A DNA stretch of 64,000 bases. It comes from Scytolyngbya sp. HA4215-MV1 (GTDB lineage: Bacteria > Cyanobacteriota > Cyanobacteriia > Leptolyngbyales > Leptolyngbyaceae). Below the pieces are notes generated by a model that saw only the letters and a program-made list of their open reading frames with translations, was not told the DNA's origin and searched no databases. Within the stretch, counting starts at the first letter, position 1. Each line of letters starts with the position of its first letter. The stretch covers positions 46,688-110,687 of the forward strand of contig JAHHIA010000017.1 of NCBI GenBank assembly GCA_019359045.1, written 5' to 3'. A program made the position numbers and the translations under genes. Shown here one piece after another: positions 53,815 to 63,503 of this stretch.

Positions 53815-55170
53815 TTAGCCCCGACTAGGAGCCGCCAGGTTACGAAAGCGGGCGTACTGAGGCTCAAACAAGAGTTTGACGGTGCCGGTCGGTCCATTGC
53901 GGTGTTTAGTGATGATGACTTCAGAAATTCCTCGATCGGGCGTATCCGGGTTGTAGTATTCATCGCGGTAGATCATCATAATCAAGTCCGCATCTTGCTC
54001 AATACTGCCGCTCTCTCGCAAATCGGACATCATGGGGCGCTTATTGGTACGCGATTCCACACCTCGACTCAACTGAGACAGCGCAATAATCGGGACGTTC
54101 AATTCGCGGGCAAGCCCCTTTAGCGATCGAGTAATTTTCGAGAGTTCTTGGACGCGGTTATCACTATTGCTGCTTTCCATCAATTGCAAATAGTCCACCA
54201 AGATGAGCCCCAATGCCCCGCCTTGCTCTGCCTGAAGCCGTCTGGCTTTCGATCTCATTTCGGTCACTGTAATGTTAGGGGTATCATCAATATAGATTCC
54301 CAGTTGAGACAAGTTGCTGATGGCATGTCCCAGAGGTTCCCATTCTTGCTGGCTGATCCGCCCTGCCCGCAGACGACCGCTTTCAATTTGGGCTTCGCTG
54401 GACAACAACCGCTGCACTAGTTGTTCTTTCGACATTTCCAGGCTAAAGACTGCCACAGGCAACTTATGAAAGGTGGCGATATTACGCGCTAAGCAGAGAC
54501 AAAGCGCGGTTTTGCCCATGGACGGACGACCCGCCACGATAATTAAGTCCGATCGCTGAAAGCCCTGCGTCATCGCATCCATGTCGTAGAAGCCACAGGA
54601 GATCCCCGGCAATACCATCCCCAGCGATCGTTGCTCAATATCAGCAAAGGTATGCGTCAAAATATCCGAGGTTGCCATTAACCCTTGCTGGGGGCGATCT
54701 TGAGTAATGCTAAAAACCTTTTGTTCTGCCTGATCCAGCACCTTTTCCAGTTCTACCGATGCTTCATGTCCCAAATGAGAAATTTCGTTACCCACCCGGA
54801 TTAATTTACGTCGCAGATATTTGTCCATGACCAGCGCTGCATACTGGTCAATATTCACCGCACTGACTGTGCGATCGACCAACTGTGCGAGCTTACTTTG
54901 CCCACCGACTTTTTCCAGTAAGCCACGATCGTGCAACCAGGTCGTAATACTCATCAAATCGGTCGCTCGCCCCTGGCTCTGTAACACCAGTGCAGCGCGA
55001 TAGACTTCTTGATGGGCAGTCAGATAAAATGCTTCTGGACGAAGGGTATCAGCAACTCGCCCGATTGCCTCTGGATCGAGCAAAATTCCTCCCAAAATCG
55101 CCTCTTCTGCATCAATATTTTGGGGAGGAAGTCGGTCGGTAAAAGCCTGGAAGTTCAGTTCTTGAACCAT
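53815..55170 (-). CDS. dnaB: Replicative DNA helicase DnaB
   Basis: A 451-residue DnaB. The N-terminal primase-interaction domain ('PPQNIDAEEAILGGILLDPE') covers about 15-110. The RecA-like helicase domain follows, with Walker A 'GRPSMGKT' at 214-221, 'VFSLEMSKEQLVQRLLSSE', 'GLILVDYLQLM' and 'ALSQLSRGVESR...DLRESG'. It unwinds the replication fork as a hexamer. No intein is present at the Walker A or nearby site, unlike in many cyanobacterial dnaB genes. rplI lies upstream on the same strand (the usual rplI-dnaB order), separated by a terminator. Confidence 0.95.
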   Translation of the reverse strand: MVQELNFQAFTDRLPPQNIDAEEAILGGILLDPEAIGRVADTLRPEAFYLTAHQEVYRAALVLQSQGRATDLMSITTWLHDRGLLEKVGGQSKLAQLVDRTVSAVNIDQYAALVMDKYLRRKLIRVGNEISHLGHEASVELEKVLDQAEQKVFSITQDRPQQGLMATSDILTHTFADIEQRSLGMVLPGISCGFYDMDAMTQGFQRSDLIIVAGRPSMGKTALCLCLARNIATFHKLPVAVFSLEMSKEQLVQRLLSSEAQIESGRLRAGRISQQEWEPLGHAISNLSQLGIYIDDTPNITVTEMRSKARRLQAEQGGALGLILVDYLQLMESSNSDNRVQELSKITRSLKGLARELNVPIIALSQLSRGVESRTNKRPMMSDLRESGSIEQDADLIMMIYRDEYYNPDTPDRGISEVIITKHRNGPTGTVKLLFEPQYARFRNLAAPSRG

Positions 55171-55437
55171 AGCAAGGCATCTTTAGCAGATAAGGGTTAG
55201 TGTTAAGAAATCTCAGAGCGTCAATAAAACTATCTGTAGTGGATAGATTATCACTATAACTCTATGCATGGCGTACTAATTGTAGTGTACAGACACCGTC
55301 ATCACTCTACATGCAGGACGATGATCTTCCAACCCGGTAATGCTTAAAGTTTTGTCACATGCTATATCGCGCTAGCATCCTGAAACGAGCTGATTGCCTG
55401 CGCCTGTTTCCAAACCCCGATTCTCTCGCTGCTGCCA

Positions 55438-55470
55438 ACAAAAAACTCTGCAACAATTGTCGCAGAGTTC
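55438..55470 (-). terminator. Terminator between rplI and dnaB
   Basis: Arms actctgc 55445-55451 and gcagagt 55462-55468. On the minus strand the stem is followed by TTTTTTG, so rplI transcripts should end here and dnaB needs its own promoter in 55171-55437. Confidence 0.82.
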
Positions 55471-55543
55471 GCTTGTACTATCTACTAGGTTTACAGAATC
55501 TTTACGTCTGGCAAACTCGATGCCCCGTTCCCGTAGCATTTTT

Positions 55544-56002
55544 CTAAGCCGCAGTCACCTCGATTTCGACACTCGCGGAGACCTCAGGATGTAACTTGAT
55601 CTCAGCTTGGTAGATGCCCAATTTGCGGATTTCAGGCAGGGTAATGCCGCGTCGATCGACTTCCTGACCTGTCGCTTTTTGAATCACCTCGGCAACATCC
55701 TGGTGAGTCACGGTGCCAAACAGAACATTTTCTTCACCGGCTTGCATCGCGATGGCATAGCGACTGACTTTTTCCAACGCAGCTTTAATCGTGAGAGATT
55801 TTTCTTTCTCTTCTTGCAAGCGCTGCTGCTCGATGGCTCTACGTCGCGCGACCTGTTTCAAGATGCCAGGAGAGGTGGGCACTGCCAGCCCTTGGGGGAT
55901 CAAATAATTACGAGCATAGCCGGGAGCGACATCAACCAGGTCACCAGTTTTCCCCAGTTTGCTAACATCTCGATTGAGAACTAATTGAATGCGTTTCGCC
56001 AT
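55544..56002 (-). CDS. rplI: 50S ribosomal protein L9
   Basis: A 152-residue L9, a component of the large ribosomal subunit near the L1 stalk. The N-terminal signature '[20 protein letters not shown]' (about 22-41) and the long central helix ('[19 protein letters not shown]') are present. The start at 56002 (MAKRIQL) is better than the upstream ATG at 56020, since bacterial L9 begins close to the first strand. Confidence 0.95.
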   Translation of the reverse strand: MAKRIQLVLNRDVSKLGKTGDLVDVAPGYARNYLIPQGLAVPTSPGILKQVARRRAIEQQRLQEEKEKSLTIKAALEKVSRYAIAMQAGEENVLFGTVTHQDVAEVIQKATGQEVDRRGITLPEIRKLGIYQAEIKLHPEVSASVEIEVTAA

Positions 56003-56034
56003 GATATTTCCTATCGTCAACTGCGCGCTGAGTG

Positions 56035-56134
56035 GTCTGTCAAGATTGCTTCAAGGGGTTCAAACCCTTTAAACCTTCCTCAAAACCAGGTTTTTGTCGA
56101 TTTGAGGGCTGCCCCAAACCTGATCCTGACGGAC
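56035..56134. repeat. MITE-like element, copy B
   Basis: A 100-bp unit with the same ends and orientation as copy A at 20934-21031, sharing gtctgtcaaga, an aaggggtt region, caaa and tcctgacggac. It lies just upstream of rplI. The interior differs considerably, so the two copies are old or under selection only at the ends. Confidence 0.75.
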
Positions 56135-56352
56135 TACTAACCCAAGTAAGCAGTAATCCTTTCGGGAAGAGGAGACTCTAAAAATGTAGAGCACTATATA
56201 TTACCGAAAAGACAGGTACGATCGCAACCTAAAATTCGGCAATCTTGAAAAGTCTCCAGATGCTCCAGAAAATTGACTGTAAGGGATAGAAGCGCCGGAT
56301 TGTGATCACTTTTTATAGCAGCAACCCAATGAGGAGTCACCAGGTCAGGGGT

Positions 56353-57129
56353 ATGAGAAAACTAATCTTTCATCAACATGGACTTGGAGTAATGGTCTTA
56401 GTCCTGACAGGTTGTTTAGCCAGTTGCACGTCCTTATCCTCCTCCCCGACGGTTTCGCCTTCGCCAACCTCGAGTCAGAATGCCGCTGCCGACGCGCCCG
56501 CCAAAATCACGGAGATTCAGCAACAACCCGTGTTGGTCCGGCAGCTCAGGGCAAAACAAGAAGTTCCTGCTACGGCAGGGATGGCACTCCAAGTGGGCGA
56601 AGTGATTCGAACCCAAGGTAAAGCGAGAGCCCAAATTGATCTGAAAAATGGTCTGGCTTTTCGGATTGGGGGCGATTCAGTATTGACCTTACAGCCTTCT
56701 AACCAACTCAATCTGCAATCGGGTGAGATGATTACCTGGGTACAACCCGGTCAAAAGGTGCCGACAGAAATTGTTACGCCGACTGCGATCGCGGGAATTC
56801 GTGGAACTACTGTTTTTGTGAAAATCCCGCCCAAAGGCTCCAAAGAAGGGACGCTATTTTTTGCCTGGGAAGGGACTGTTTCTGTGCATTTACCGAACCA
56901 GAAAGAAGAAATTTTCTTGAAAACTGGGGAAGAAGTTCGGATTCGACCGGGAGAACGCAATCTTCAAAAAATTCGTCAGCGTATTTATCGACTCAAACCA
57001 GCGGAATGGAAAGCAAAGATACGTCAGGATAAATTGCTCCATGGCTTCAATCACCGCTTGCCAACTCTGGACATTATTGAAAAAATTGCCCCTGGCAAGT
57101 CGGCTTCTAAGCACCCGCCTGTCCCCTAA
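56353..57129 (+). CDS. FecR-domain lipoprotein
   Basis: A 258-residue protein with a lipoprotein signal ('VLVLTGCLASCTS') and a FecR domain: 'GMALQVGEVIRTQGKARAQI', 'NQLNLQSGEMITWVQPGQKV' and 'VTPTAIAGIRGTTVFVKI'. The conserved V-x-T-P-x-A-x-x-x-R-G-T motif is clear. In proteobacteria FecR transduces ferric citrate signals to a sigma factor; here no sigma gene is next to it and the protein is likely an envelope factor. The C-terminal 60 residues are basic and unrelated to the usual TonB-box partner. ATG 56353 chosen after aggggt; in-frame Met at 56302 or 56329 are alternatives. Confidence 0.85.
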   Translation: MRKLIFHQHGLGVMVLVLTGCLASCTSLSSSPTVSPSPTSSQNAAADAPAKITEIQQQPVLVRQLRAKQEVPATAGMALQVGEVIRTQGKARAQIDLKNGLAFRIGGDSVLTLQPSNQLNLQSGEMITWVQPGQKVPTEIVTPTAIAGIRGTTVFVKIPPKGSKEGTLFFAWEGTVSVHLPNQKEEIFLKTGEEVRIRPGERNLQKIRQRIYRLKPAEWKAKIRQDKLLHGFNHRLPTLDIIEKIAPGKSASKHPPVP

Positions 57130-57156
57130 ATTGAATGCCCCCTGTCTACTCAACTG

Positions 57157-57196
57157 AAATCCCCAGAATCTGCATGACTCTGGGGATTTGACTTTT
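57157..57196 (+). terminator. Terminator after the FecR-domain gene
   Basis: aaatccccag (57157-57166) pairs with ctggggattt (57180-57189), followed by gacttttac; a probable Rho-independent terminator. Confidence 0.75.
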
Positions 57197-57293
57197 ACAA
57201 GGAAGTTGGACTGCGCTCGATCGCAGCAAAACTGAGTCCCTAAGTTCCTTTAAAAGATGCCTAAAAGAATGATAAAGGTAAGCATTAACCTTG

Positions 57294-57788
57294 TTACCAC
57301 CCCCAACTGCCGGGTTCTCCCTTAAACGGACCGACGATATCGCGTGTAATCCACCCTCCATAAAAATTGCCGGGCTGAGGTTGCACTTTCTCCCCATCGA
57401 CATAGCAAACATCCATAGGGCGAGGGTAAAAAGCGACGTAGTTTTTAATTGCAGCGAAGGCGGGAGTCGGTTCAGGGTAATACCAGGCGACTTCTTCGGC
57501 TTGCTGATTGCCAACCTTGAGACTGTAGTACGCTCCCTGCCCTTTCCATTCGCAGTAGGTGGTTTCTGGGCTGGGGATCAAATACTGTTGTTGAATATCT
57601 TCTGGAGGAATATAATAGACGGGAGGATGACTGGTCTCTAGTACACGCTTAGCCCGGCGAGTATCGGCAATGGTCTCCCCATTAAAAATGATTTGGATGT
57701 GCTTGGTAGAATCTTCAAGACGGGGTGGACGGGGATAGTTCCAGACAGATTCTTGTCCGGTTTGAGGGGCGATCGGTTGAGGTCTCAC
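57294..57788 (-). CDS. DUF427 protein
   Basis: A 164-residue DUF427 protein: 'NGETIADTRRAKRVLETSHP', 'TYCEWKGQGAYYSL' and 'AFYPRPMDVCYVDGEKVQPQ'. The fold is a small beta-rich domain of unknown biochemical role, often near stress genes. Single gene with its own start. Confidence 0.86.
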   Translation of the reverse strand: MRPQPIAPQTGQESVWNYPRPPRLEDSTKHIQIIFNGETIADTRRAKRVLETSHPPVYYIPPEDIQQQYLIPSPETTYCEWKGQGAYYSLKVGNQQAEEVAWYYPEPTPAFAAIKNYVAFYPRPMDVCYVDGEKVQPQPGNFYGGWITRDIVGPFKGEPGSWGW

Positions 57789-58259
57789 AGCACTGGCTCC
57801 TTAGAAATAAAGTTCTTTCTGGAATGGGTGGGGGAATGGTGTGAAGGAATTTTTGACATTTTGGTAAAGCAACGTCAAAAATAAAGGGGATTGTTGTAGA
57901 CTTGTTTTTCTACATTGGGATCTTAAGTTCTTGGCTTTTGCGCACGCTTTTTTGGGACACCTTATGCTATTGGTTTCTCTCTGTTGAAAATTGTTTTGAA
58001 ATCATGGATGAATAATGCGCTCAAATCTGTTGTCCGTATGGCTAGAACATGACTTAGCATACTACGACGATCGAAGATCTCGGTTTCACCTGAGTTCATC
58101 CTCTGGTAAGAAACGCTAAAGTAGAGCGTTACTCCATTAGGGGTCGAGCTTTTGATTTTCAGGTTTGGTGAGACAGAACCAAAGCACCTGATTGGTTGGG
58201 TCGATGGACCTGCTGTAGAGTAGCTCAATAACGATATCCTGGCATTTTTGGGGTACTGT
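57789..58259. other. Divergent intergenic region before the TIR gene
   Basis: AT-rich in part. I see no gene, no repeat and no clear promoter, apart from T-rich runs at about 57900-57915. Confidence 0.3.
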
Positions 58260-61127
58260 ATGTCTACCGCGAGTGGCGCTGTTGATGCTCAGCCTGGTGA
58301 AAATCCCGCTGCTGAGTCGCGCATTAATGATGTCTTTATTTCCTATTCCCGACGGGACAAGGAATTTGTACAGAGGTTAGATCACGATCTCAGGAAACTG
58401 GGGCGTGATCCCTGGGTTGATTGGGATGACATCAAACCTTCGGAAGATTGGTGGCAGGCGATCGAAGCAGGGATTGAGGGTGCGGACACGTTCATCTTCA
58501 TTATCAGTCCTGATTCGGTGAGTTCCAAGGTCTGTAGGGAAGAAATTGAACATGCCCTGAAAAACAGTAAACGCCTGATCCCTGTTTTTCTGCGGGAAGG
58601 ATTTGATATGCAGGAGGTCCATCCTGCAATTAGTGCCCACAACTGGATCTTTTGTCGATCGACGGATGACTACCAGACCGCGTTTCAGACCCTGCTGACG
58701 GCGATCGATTCTGACTTGATCCACGCCAAGACACATACGCGCCTGTTGTTGCGGGCAAATGAGTGGAACAAAAAAAATCGCAATGATAGCTTCCTGTTAC
58801 ACGGCACTGATCTAGAAGAGGCAGAACAGTGGAGTGTTGAAGGGACAAAGAAAGAACCCAAAATCAATGAACTACAGGCGGAGTATATTAATGCCAGCCG
58901 CAAAGCTGAAACTGAACTGCACAAAAATCGGATTAAGCTCCAAAGATTTGCCTTGACTGGCATCAGTGTGGCGTTGCTGGCGACGATCGGGTTAGGGTTA
59001 GCTGCTTTCCAACAATGGAAACGAGCAGAAGTTGTGCAAGAAGGGCAAATCAATGCATTGAGTCGTTATTCCACTGCCCTATTTCACAGCGATCACGAGT
59101 TTGATGCCCTGATTGAAGCGATTCGAGCTGGCAAACAAATGAAAGCCCAGTTGACCTGGATGAAATCTGAAACTCGCAACCGTGTGACTTCAGCATTGCT
59201 GGATGCTTTTTATGGCGTGAAAGAGCGCAATCGCCTGATCGGCCACAAAGATTGGGTGACGGATGTCAGCTTTAGTCCCGATGCTAAAACCGTTGCCACT
59301 GCCAGTGCAGACGGCACAGTTTGTCTATGGAATTTATTGGGGAAAAGATTGGCAGTGCTGCAAGGACATGAAGATTATGTCACCAGTGTCAGCTTTAGTC
59401 CTGATGGTAAAACCCTGGCTTCGGCAAGCCGAGATAAAACTGTGAGAATTTGGAGCCTGACAGGTAAGCCCCTCAAGGTTCTCAAAGGACATGAAGGCAG
59501 GGTGAACACCGTCAGCTTTAGTCCTGATGGCAAGACCTTAGCTTCCGGGAGTGATGATCAGTCGATTCGGCTGTGGGATCTGCCTTCTTATAAAGAATTG
59601 CCTAACTTAATTGGACATACCGGACCTGTCAACAGCGTCAGTTTTAGCCCCGATAGCAAGACTCTGGCTTCGGGTAGCGATGACGGTACGGTAATCATCT
59701 GGGATATGTTTTTTGAGAAGCCATCGGTGAATCTAACCGGGCACGAAGGTAAAGTTTATCGGGTGCAGTTTAGTCCGGATGGACAAACGATCGCATCGGC
59801 GAGTGCTGACGGGACCATCAAGCTCTGGAACCGCTTTGGTGAACCTCTGCGCACTTTCGTTGGGCATAAAGATGAGGTCAATAGCATCCAATTCAGTCCC
59901 GATGGTCAGACGCTACTTTCCGGCAGTTCTGATAAGACAATCAAATTCTGGAACCTCTCTGGCAAAGCTTTTCAAACGTTTAAGGGACATGATGATGCGG
60001 TTTTTAGTGCAGTCTTTAGTCCGGATGGGCAAAGTATTGCCTCTGCCAGCGCCGATCGCACGGTTAAATTGTGGAATCCCCCACTTCAGGTCTCCCAAGT
60101 TTTGAGTGGGCATAAGCGGGAAGTGACCAGTGTGAGCTTTAGCCCAGATCAGAAACTAGTGGCGACCGCGGGCGACGATGGGATTGCCAAACTCTGGGAT
60201 CAAAACGGCAAATTATTGCAAACCGTTGTGGCGCACCCTGGATGGATTCGCCAGATCACCTTTAGCCCTAATGGCAAAACCTTTGCGACGGCAGGACCAG
60301 ACGGTTCTGCCAAACTCTGGGATCTGAATGGAAAACTAATCCAGACTTTTTTGGGCCATGAGAAGAATGTGAATAGTGTGGCTTTTAGTCCGGATGGTAA
60401 AACTGTAGCAACCGCAGGAGAAGACACGGTTGCCAAACTTTGGGATTTGGAAGGGCGGGTGATTCAGATTTTGGTAGGACACCAAAGCGGAGTACAACGG
60501 ATTAAATTCAGCCCTGATGGACAGACGATCGCCACAGCAAGCAAAGATAAAACGGTAATTTTGTGGAACCGTAAGGGCAAAATTTTGCACACCTTGAAGG
60601 AGCATGGAGATTGGGTCAACGATGTGAGTTTTAGCCCAGACGGCAAAAAATTAGTCACCGCCAGCACGGATGGACGCATTCGCGTTTGGAGCAGTACAGG
60701 TAAATTGTTATCAACCCTGCCGCAACAGAATAATGAGGCAATTAGTGCCAGCTTTAGCCCAGATGGTCAACTGATTGCTACAACGAACGCCAGCTATGGA
60801 ATTGATTCGGATAGTGCGGTGAAAATCTGGGATATTTCGGGGCAGCTTTTGCAAACGTTAAAAGGGCACAATGCCGAAATTTCTCAGGTCAGTTTTAGTC
60901 CGGATGGCAAGATGATTGCCACTGCGAGTGCTGACCAGACAGCGATGATTTGGAAGCTAACGATCGATCGATTAGATAACCAACGCATCCGCAATTTATC
61001 TTTGAATGAGTTACTGAACCGAGGGTGTCTGTGGGTAGACAATTATCTGCACTCCAGTCCAGATGTTGAAGACGGAGATCGCACACTCTGTGAAGGTATC
61101 ATCCAGCACAAGGAAACCCCTCATTAA
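58260..61127 (+). CDS. TIR-TM-WD40 protein
   Basis: A 955-residue protein. The N-terminal TIR domain (about 24-165) has 'DVFISYSRRDKEFVQRLDHD', 'DWDDIKPSEDWWQAIEAGIE' and 'SPDSVSSKVCREEIEHALKN'; the Glu of the C-R-E-E-I motif is where the NADase catalytic Glu lies in active TIR domains. A cytoplasmic helical linker is followed by one TM helix ('FALTGISVALLATIGLGLAA', about 229-248) and a helix ('RAEVVQEGQINALSRYSTAL'). Then come 14 WD40 repeats (about 330-925), most starting F-S-P-D-G, enough for two propellers. TIR proteins consume NAD or bind other TIRs in immunity; the WD40 part would sense. No partner gene (STAND, Thoeris, effector) adjoins it. ATG 58260 chosen over TTG 58248. Confidence 0.9.
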   Translation: MSTASGAVDAQPGENPAAESRINDVFISYSRRDKEFVQRLDHDLRKLGRDPWVDWDDIKPSEDWWQAIEAGIEGADTFIFIISPDSVSSKVCREEIEHALKNSKRLIPVFLREGFDMQEVHPAISAHNWIFCRSTDDYQTAFQTLLTAIDSDLIHAKTHTRLLLRANEWNKKNRNDSFLLHGTDLEEAEQWSVEGTKKEPKINELQAEYINASRKAETELHKNRIKLQRFALTGISVALLATIGLGLAAFQQWKRAEVVQEGQINALSRYSTALFHSDHEFDALIEAIRAGKQMKAQLTWMKSETRNRVTSALLDAFYGVKERNRLIGHKDWVTDVSFSPDAKTVATASADGTVCLWNLLGKRLAVLQGHEDYVTSVSFSPDGKTLASASRDKTVRIWSLTGKPLKVLKGHEGRVNTVSFSPDGKTLASGSDDQSIRLWDLPSYKELPNLIGHTGPVNSVSFSPDSKTLASGSDDGTVIIWDMFFEKPSVNLTGHEGKVYRVQFSPDGQTIASASADGTIKLWNRFGEPLRTFVGHKDEVNSIQFSPDGQTLLSGSSDKTIKFWNLSGKAFQTFKGHDDAVFSAVFSPDGQSIASASADRTVKLWNPPLQVSQVLSGHKREVTSVSFSPDQKLVATAGDDGIAKLWDQNGKLLQTVVAHPGWIRQITFSPNGKTFATAGPDGSAKLWDLNGKLIQTFLGHEKNVNSVAFSPDGKTVATAGEDTVAKLWDLEGRVIQILVGHQSGVQRIKFSPDGQTIATASKDKTVILWNRKGKILHTLKEHGDWVNDVSFSPDGKKLVTASTDGRIRVWSSTGKLLSTLPQQNNEAISASFSPDGQLIATTNASYGIDSDSAVKIWDISGQLLQTLKGHNAEISQVSFSPDGKMIATASADQTAMIWKLTIDRLDNQRIRNLSLNELLNRGCLWVDNYLHSSPDVEDGDRTLCEGIIQHKETPH

Positions 61128-61714
61128 ACTCGTTGGAAGGGATTATGCTCCCCATCCACTTCTAGAATGCGGCGAATGCAAGTGACTCGATCGGGATATT
61201 CGGTCTCACTCAAGCTGGGGTTGGCAGTGTCTAAATCGATCGACTCAGCCAAATCGATCCACGATTTACATCCGCCATATTTTGGTTGATAGGGAATAAT
61301 GCATTGTTGCCGAAGTCGATAAGTTCGCAACAACAGAACATAGAGAGGAGAATCCGGTTGCCACTGTAAGCGTTCGGTGACAAAGTCCAAAGTCCAGATG
61401 TGGTAAGGCAAGAGAGCCAAAACGCGATCGCGCTCCAACACGCGAAAAACGTGGGTAATTTCTGCCCAGACAATAATCCTGACCGCAGGTGGGTGCCAGC
61501 CCGAAGGCACAGGCTCGACCCGATGAGCATACTCTGCCTTCAGCAAATGGGGTTGCTGATGTTCATAGGTAGGATAAAGGAGAACCTGGCGATGGGCAAC
61601 ACTGAAGGACTTTCCCCGTTCCCGAATGCCGCCTTTTCGTAGCAGCAGAATGGTTTTGCCCTGCTCCAGCGCATCGACTGCCACTGCCCATTCTTTCAAA
61701 GCATGAGTGGTCAT
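61124..61714 (-). CDS. DUF1802 protein
   Basis: A 196-residue DUF1802 protein starting MTTHALKEWAVAVDALEQG and followed by 'TILLLRKGGIRERGKSF'. The family has conserved 'RQVLLYPTYEHQQPHLLK' and 'VWAEITHVFRV' blocks, both present. Unknown function; some members sit beside restriction or nuclease genes. The 61849 start would add 45 residues without family match. It is convergent with the TIR-WD40 gene and overlaps it by four bases. Confidence 0.86.
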   Translation of the reverse strand: MTTHALKEWAVAVDALEQGKTILLLRKGGIRERGKSFSVAHRQVLLYPTYEHQQPHLLKAEYAHRVEPVPSGWHPPAVRIIVWAEITHVFRVLERDRVLALLPYHIWTLDFVTERLQWQPDSPLYVLLLRTYRLRQQCIIPYQPKYGGCKSWIDLAESIDLDTANPSLSETEYPDRVTCIRRILEVDGEHNPFQRV

Positions 61715-61871
61715 TGAATTGTTAATGGATGTAGTTGAAATTGGGCAATGAAGAAAACTTGATTTTAGTCTGGTAAGTAATTGATTGGGCTGAAATTGAA
61801 CCGAAAAGTTTTCGATTTGAGCCAGGAATATTTTTAATTGCCCACTCAAAGGTTTTGAAAGGATACAACCG

Positions 61872-61967
61872 ATGCATTTGAACGAACTACTGACACTGAT
61901 TGGGTTGCTGATGCCCGGTATTTTACTCTCGGCGTTGATTATGGGTGCTTTGGCGGCAGGTGGTTAA
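61872..61967 (+). CDS. 31-residue single-TM peptide
   Basis: ATG 61872 opens a small hydrophobic peptide with one membrane helix ('IGLLMPGILLSALIMGALAA', about 10-29) and no charged tail. It resembles the size and layout of single-helix subunits of thylakoid complexes (PetN, PsbM, NdhP, Ycf12), but its sequence matches none of those that I know. It is divergent from DUF1802 and lies 121 bases before aspA. No strong SD. Confidence 0.55.
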   Translation: MHLNELLTLIGLLMPGILLSALIMGALAAGG

Positions 61968-62088
61968 AACAACCTCTCAGGAGTAGAGATTCTCAGGGTT
62001 GGAAAATTCTGCCAATTTTGCCCGATCGTTGCCCCTGGTTTTGAGATGAAATAGGGATGGGCAACGCAAGCTGAATTGAGAGCGCATC

Positions 62089-63495
62089 ATGACCAATCCC
62101 CCCACTTACCGCATCGAAAAGGATTCTATGGGCGAACGCCAGATTCCTGCTGATGCCTACTACGGAATCCAGACCTTACGAGCAACCGAAAATTTCCCCA
62201 TCAGTGGATTGAAGCCCCTCTCCACGTATGTGGATGCTTGTGTATTGATCAAAAAAGCCGCTGCGATCGCTAATACGGAGTTGGCATGCATCCGTCCAGA
62301 CATCGGACAGGCAATTGTCTGGGCAGCCGATGAGGTACTTGCGGGGCAGTGGCGTGATCAGTTTGTGGTGGATGTGTATCAGGCGGGAGCGGGGACTTCG
62401 CACCACATGAATGTCAATGAGGTGCTGGCAAATCGGGCATTGGAAATTTTGGGGGAGGAGAAGGGGAACTACTCGCGCATCAATCCCAACGATCATGTGA
62501 ACTATGGACAGTCCACCAATGATGTGATCCCGACTGCAATTCGGATTGGGGGATTACTGGCACTGGAGCGGACGTTGTATCCGGCGTTGTCGGAGGCGAT
62601 TGCTGCCTTGGATAATAAAGCGACCGAGTTTCAGGATGTGATTCGATCGGGCAGAACGCATTTGCAAGATGCGGTGCCTGTGCGCTTGGGCGAGAATTTT
62701 CGGGCTTGGGCACAAATTCTCACCGATCACCTGATTCGGATTGAAGCAGCGGCTCAAGACCTGATGATTTTGGGGATCGGTGGTAGTGCTGCGGGGACTG
62801 GACTCAACACCCATCCCCGCTATCGCTTTCGGGTGACTGAGGTTCTTGCTGAATTGATCGACCAACCGCTAAAACCTGCTCCTCACCTGATGGCGGCAAT
62901 GCAGAGTATGGCTCCTTTTGTGAATGTGTCGGGTGCGATGCGGAATCTGGCGCAAGACCTGGCAAAAATCTCTCATGATTTGCGCTTACTCGATTCGGGT
63001 CCTAAAACTGGATTCAAAGAAATTCAATTGCCACCCGTGCAACCGGGATCATCGATTATGCCGGGTAAATACAACCCGGTCATGGCAGAAATGACCTCAA
63101 TGGTCTGTTTTCAGGTGATGGGATACGATGCCGCGATCGCCCTAGCAGCCCAAGCAGGGCAACTGGAGCTGAATGTGATGATGCCCTTAATTGCCTACGA
63201 CTTGATTCAGAGCATCGAGATTTTGGGCAGAACGATCGCGGCGCTGACCGATCGTTGCCTGAAAAATATCACTGCCAATCGCGATCGCTGTTTGGACTAT
63301 GCCGAAGGCAGCCTCTCGCTGGTGACGGCACTGAATACTCACATCGGTTATTTGAATGCCGCCGCCGTTGCCAAAGCCTCGTTGGAAACGGGCAAATCGC
63401 TGCGACAAATAGTGCTAGAACAAGGCTTATTGAGCGAAGCAGAATTAGCAGAAATTTTAAATCTGGAGAAAATGAGTCAAATGCCAGAGGATTAG
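62089..63495 (+). CDS. aspA: Aspartate ammonia-lyase
   Basis: A 468-residue member of the fumarase/aspartase superfamily. 'GRTHLQDAVPVRLG', 'QPGSSIMPGKYNPVMAEM' (the S-S-x-M-P-G-K-x-N signature) and 'YAEGSLSLVTALNTHIGY' are present. 'AGAGTSHHMNVNEVLANRAL' and the C-terminal 'AEGSLS' block agree better with aspartase than with class II fumarase. It interconverts aspartate with fumarate and ammonia. FumC is the main alternative. The start ATG 62089 gives the usual N-terminal 'YRIEKDSMGERQIPADAYYG'. Confidence 0.87.
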   Translation: MTNPPTYRIEKDSMGERQIPADAYYGIQTLRATENFPISGLKPLSTYVDACVLIKKAAAIANTELACIRPDIGQAIVWAADEVLAGQWRDQFVVDVYQAGAGTSHHMNVNEVLANRALEILGEEKGNYSRINPNDHVNYGQSTNDVIPTAIRIGGLLALERTLYPALSEAIAALDNKATEFQDVIRSGRTHLQDAVPVRLGENFRAWAQILTDHLIRIEAAAQDLMILGIGGSAAGTGLNTHPRYRFRVTEVLAELIDQPLKPAPHLMAAMQSMAPFVNVSGAMRNLAQDLAKISHDLRLLDSGPKTGFKEIQLPPVQPGSSIMPGKYNPVMAEMTSMVCFQVMGYDAAIALAAQAGQLELNVMMPLIAYDLIQSIEILGRTIAALTDRCLKNITANRDRCLDYAEGSLSLVTALNTHIGYLNAAAVAKASLETGKSLRQIVLEQGLLSEAELAEILNLEKMSQMPED

Positions 63496-63503
63496 AATCG
63501 CTT

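Noticed and set aside
53815..55170. Intein in dnaB
   Set aside because: The protein is continuous, of normal length, and Walker A is uninterrupted.
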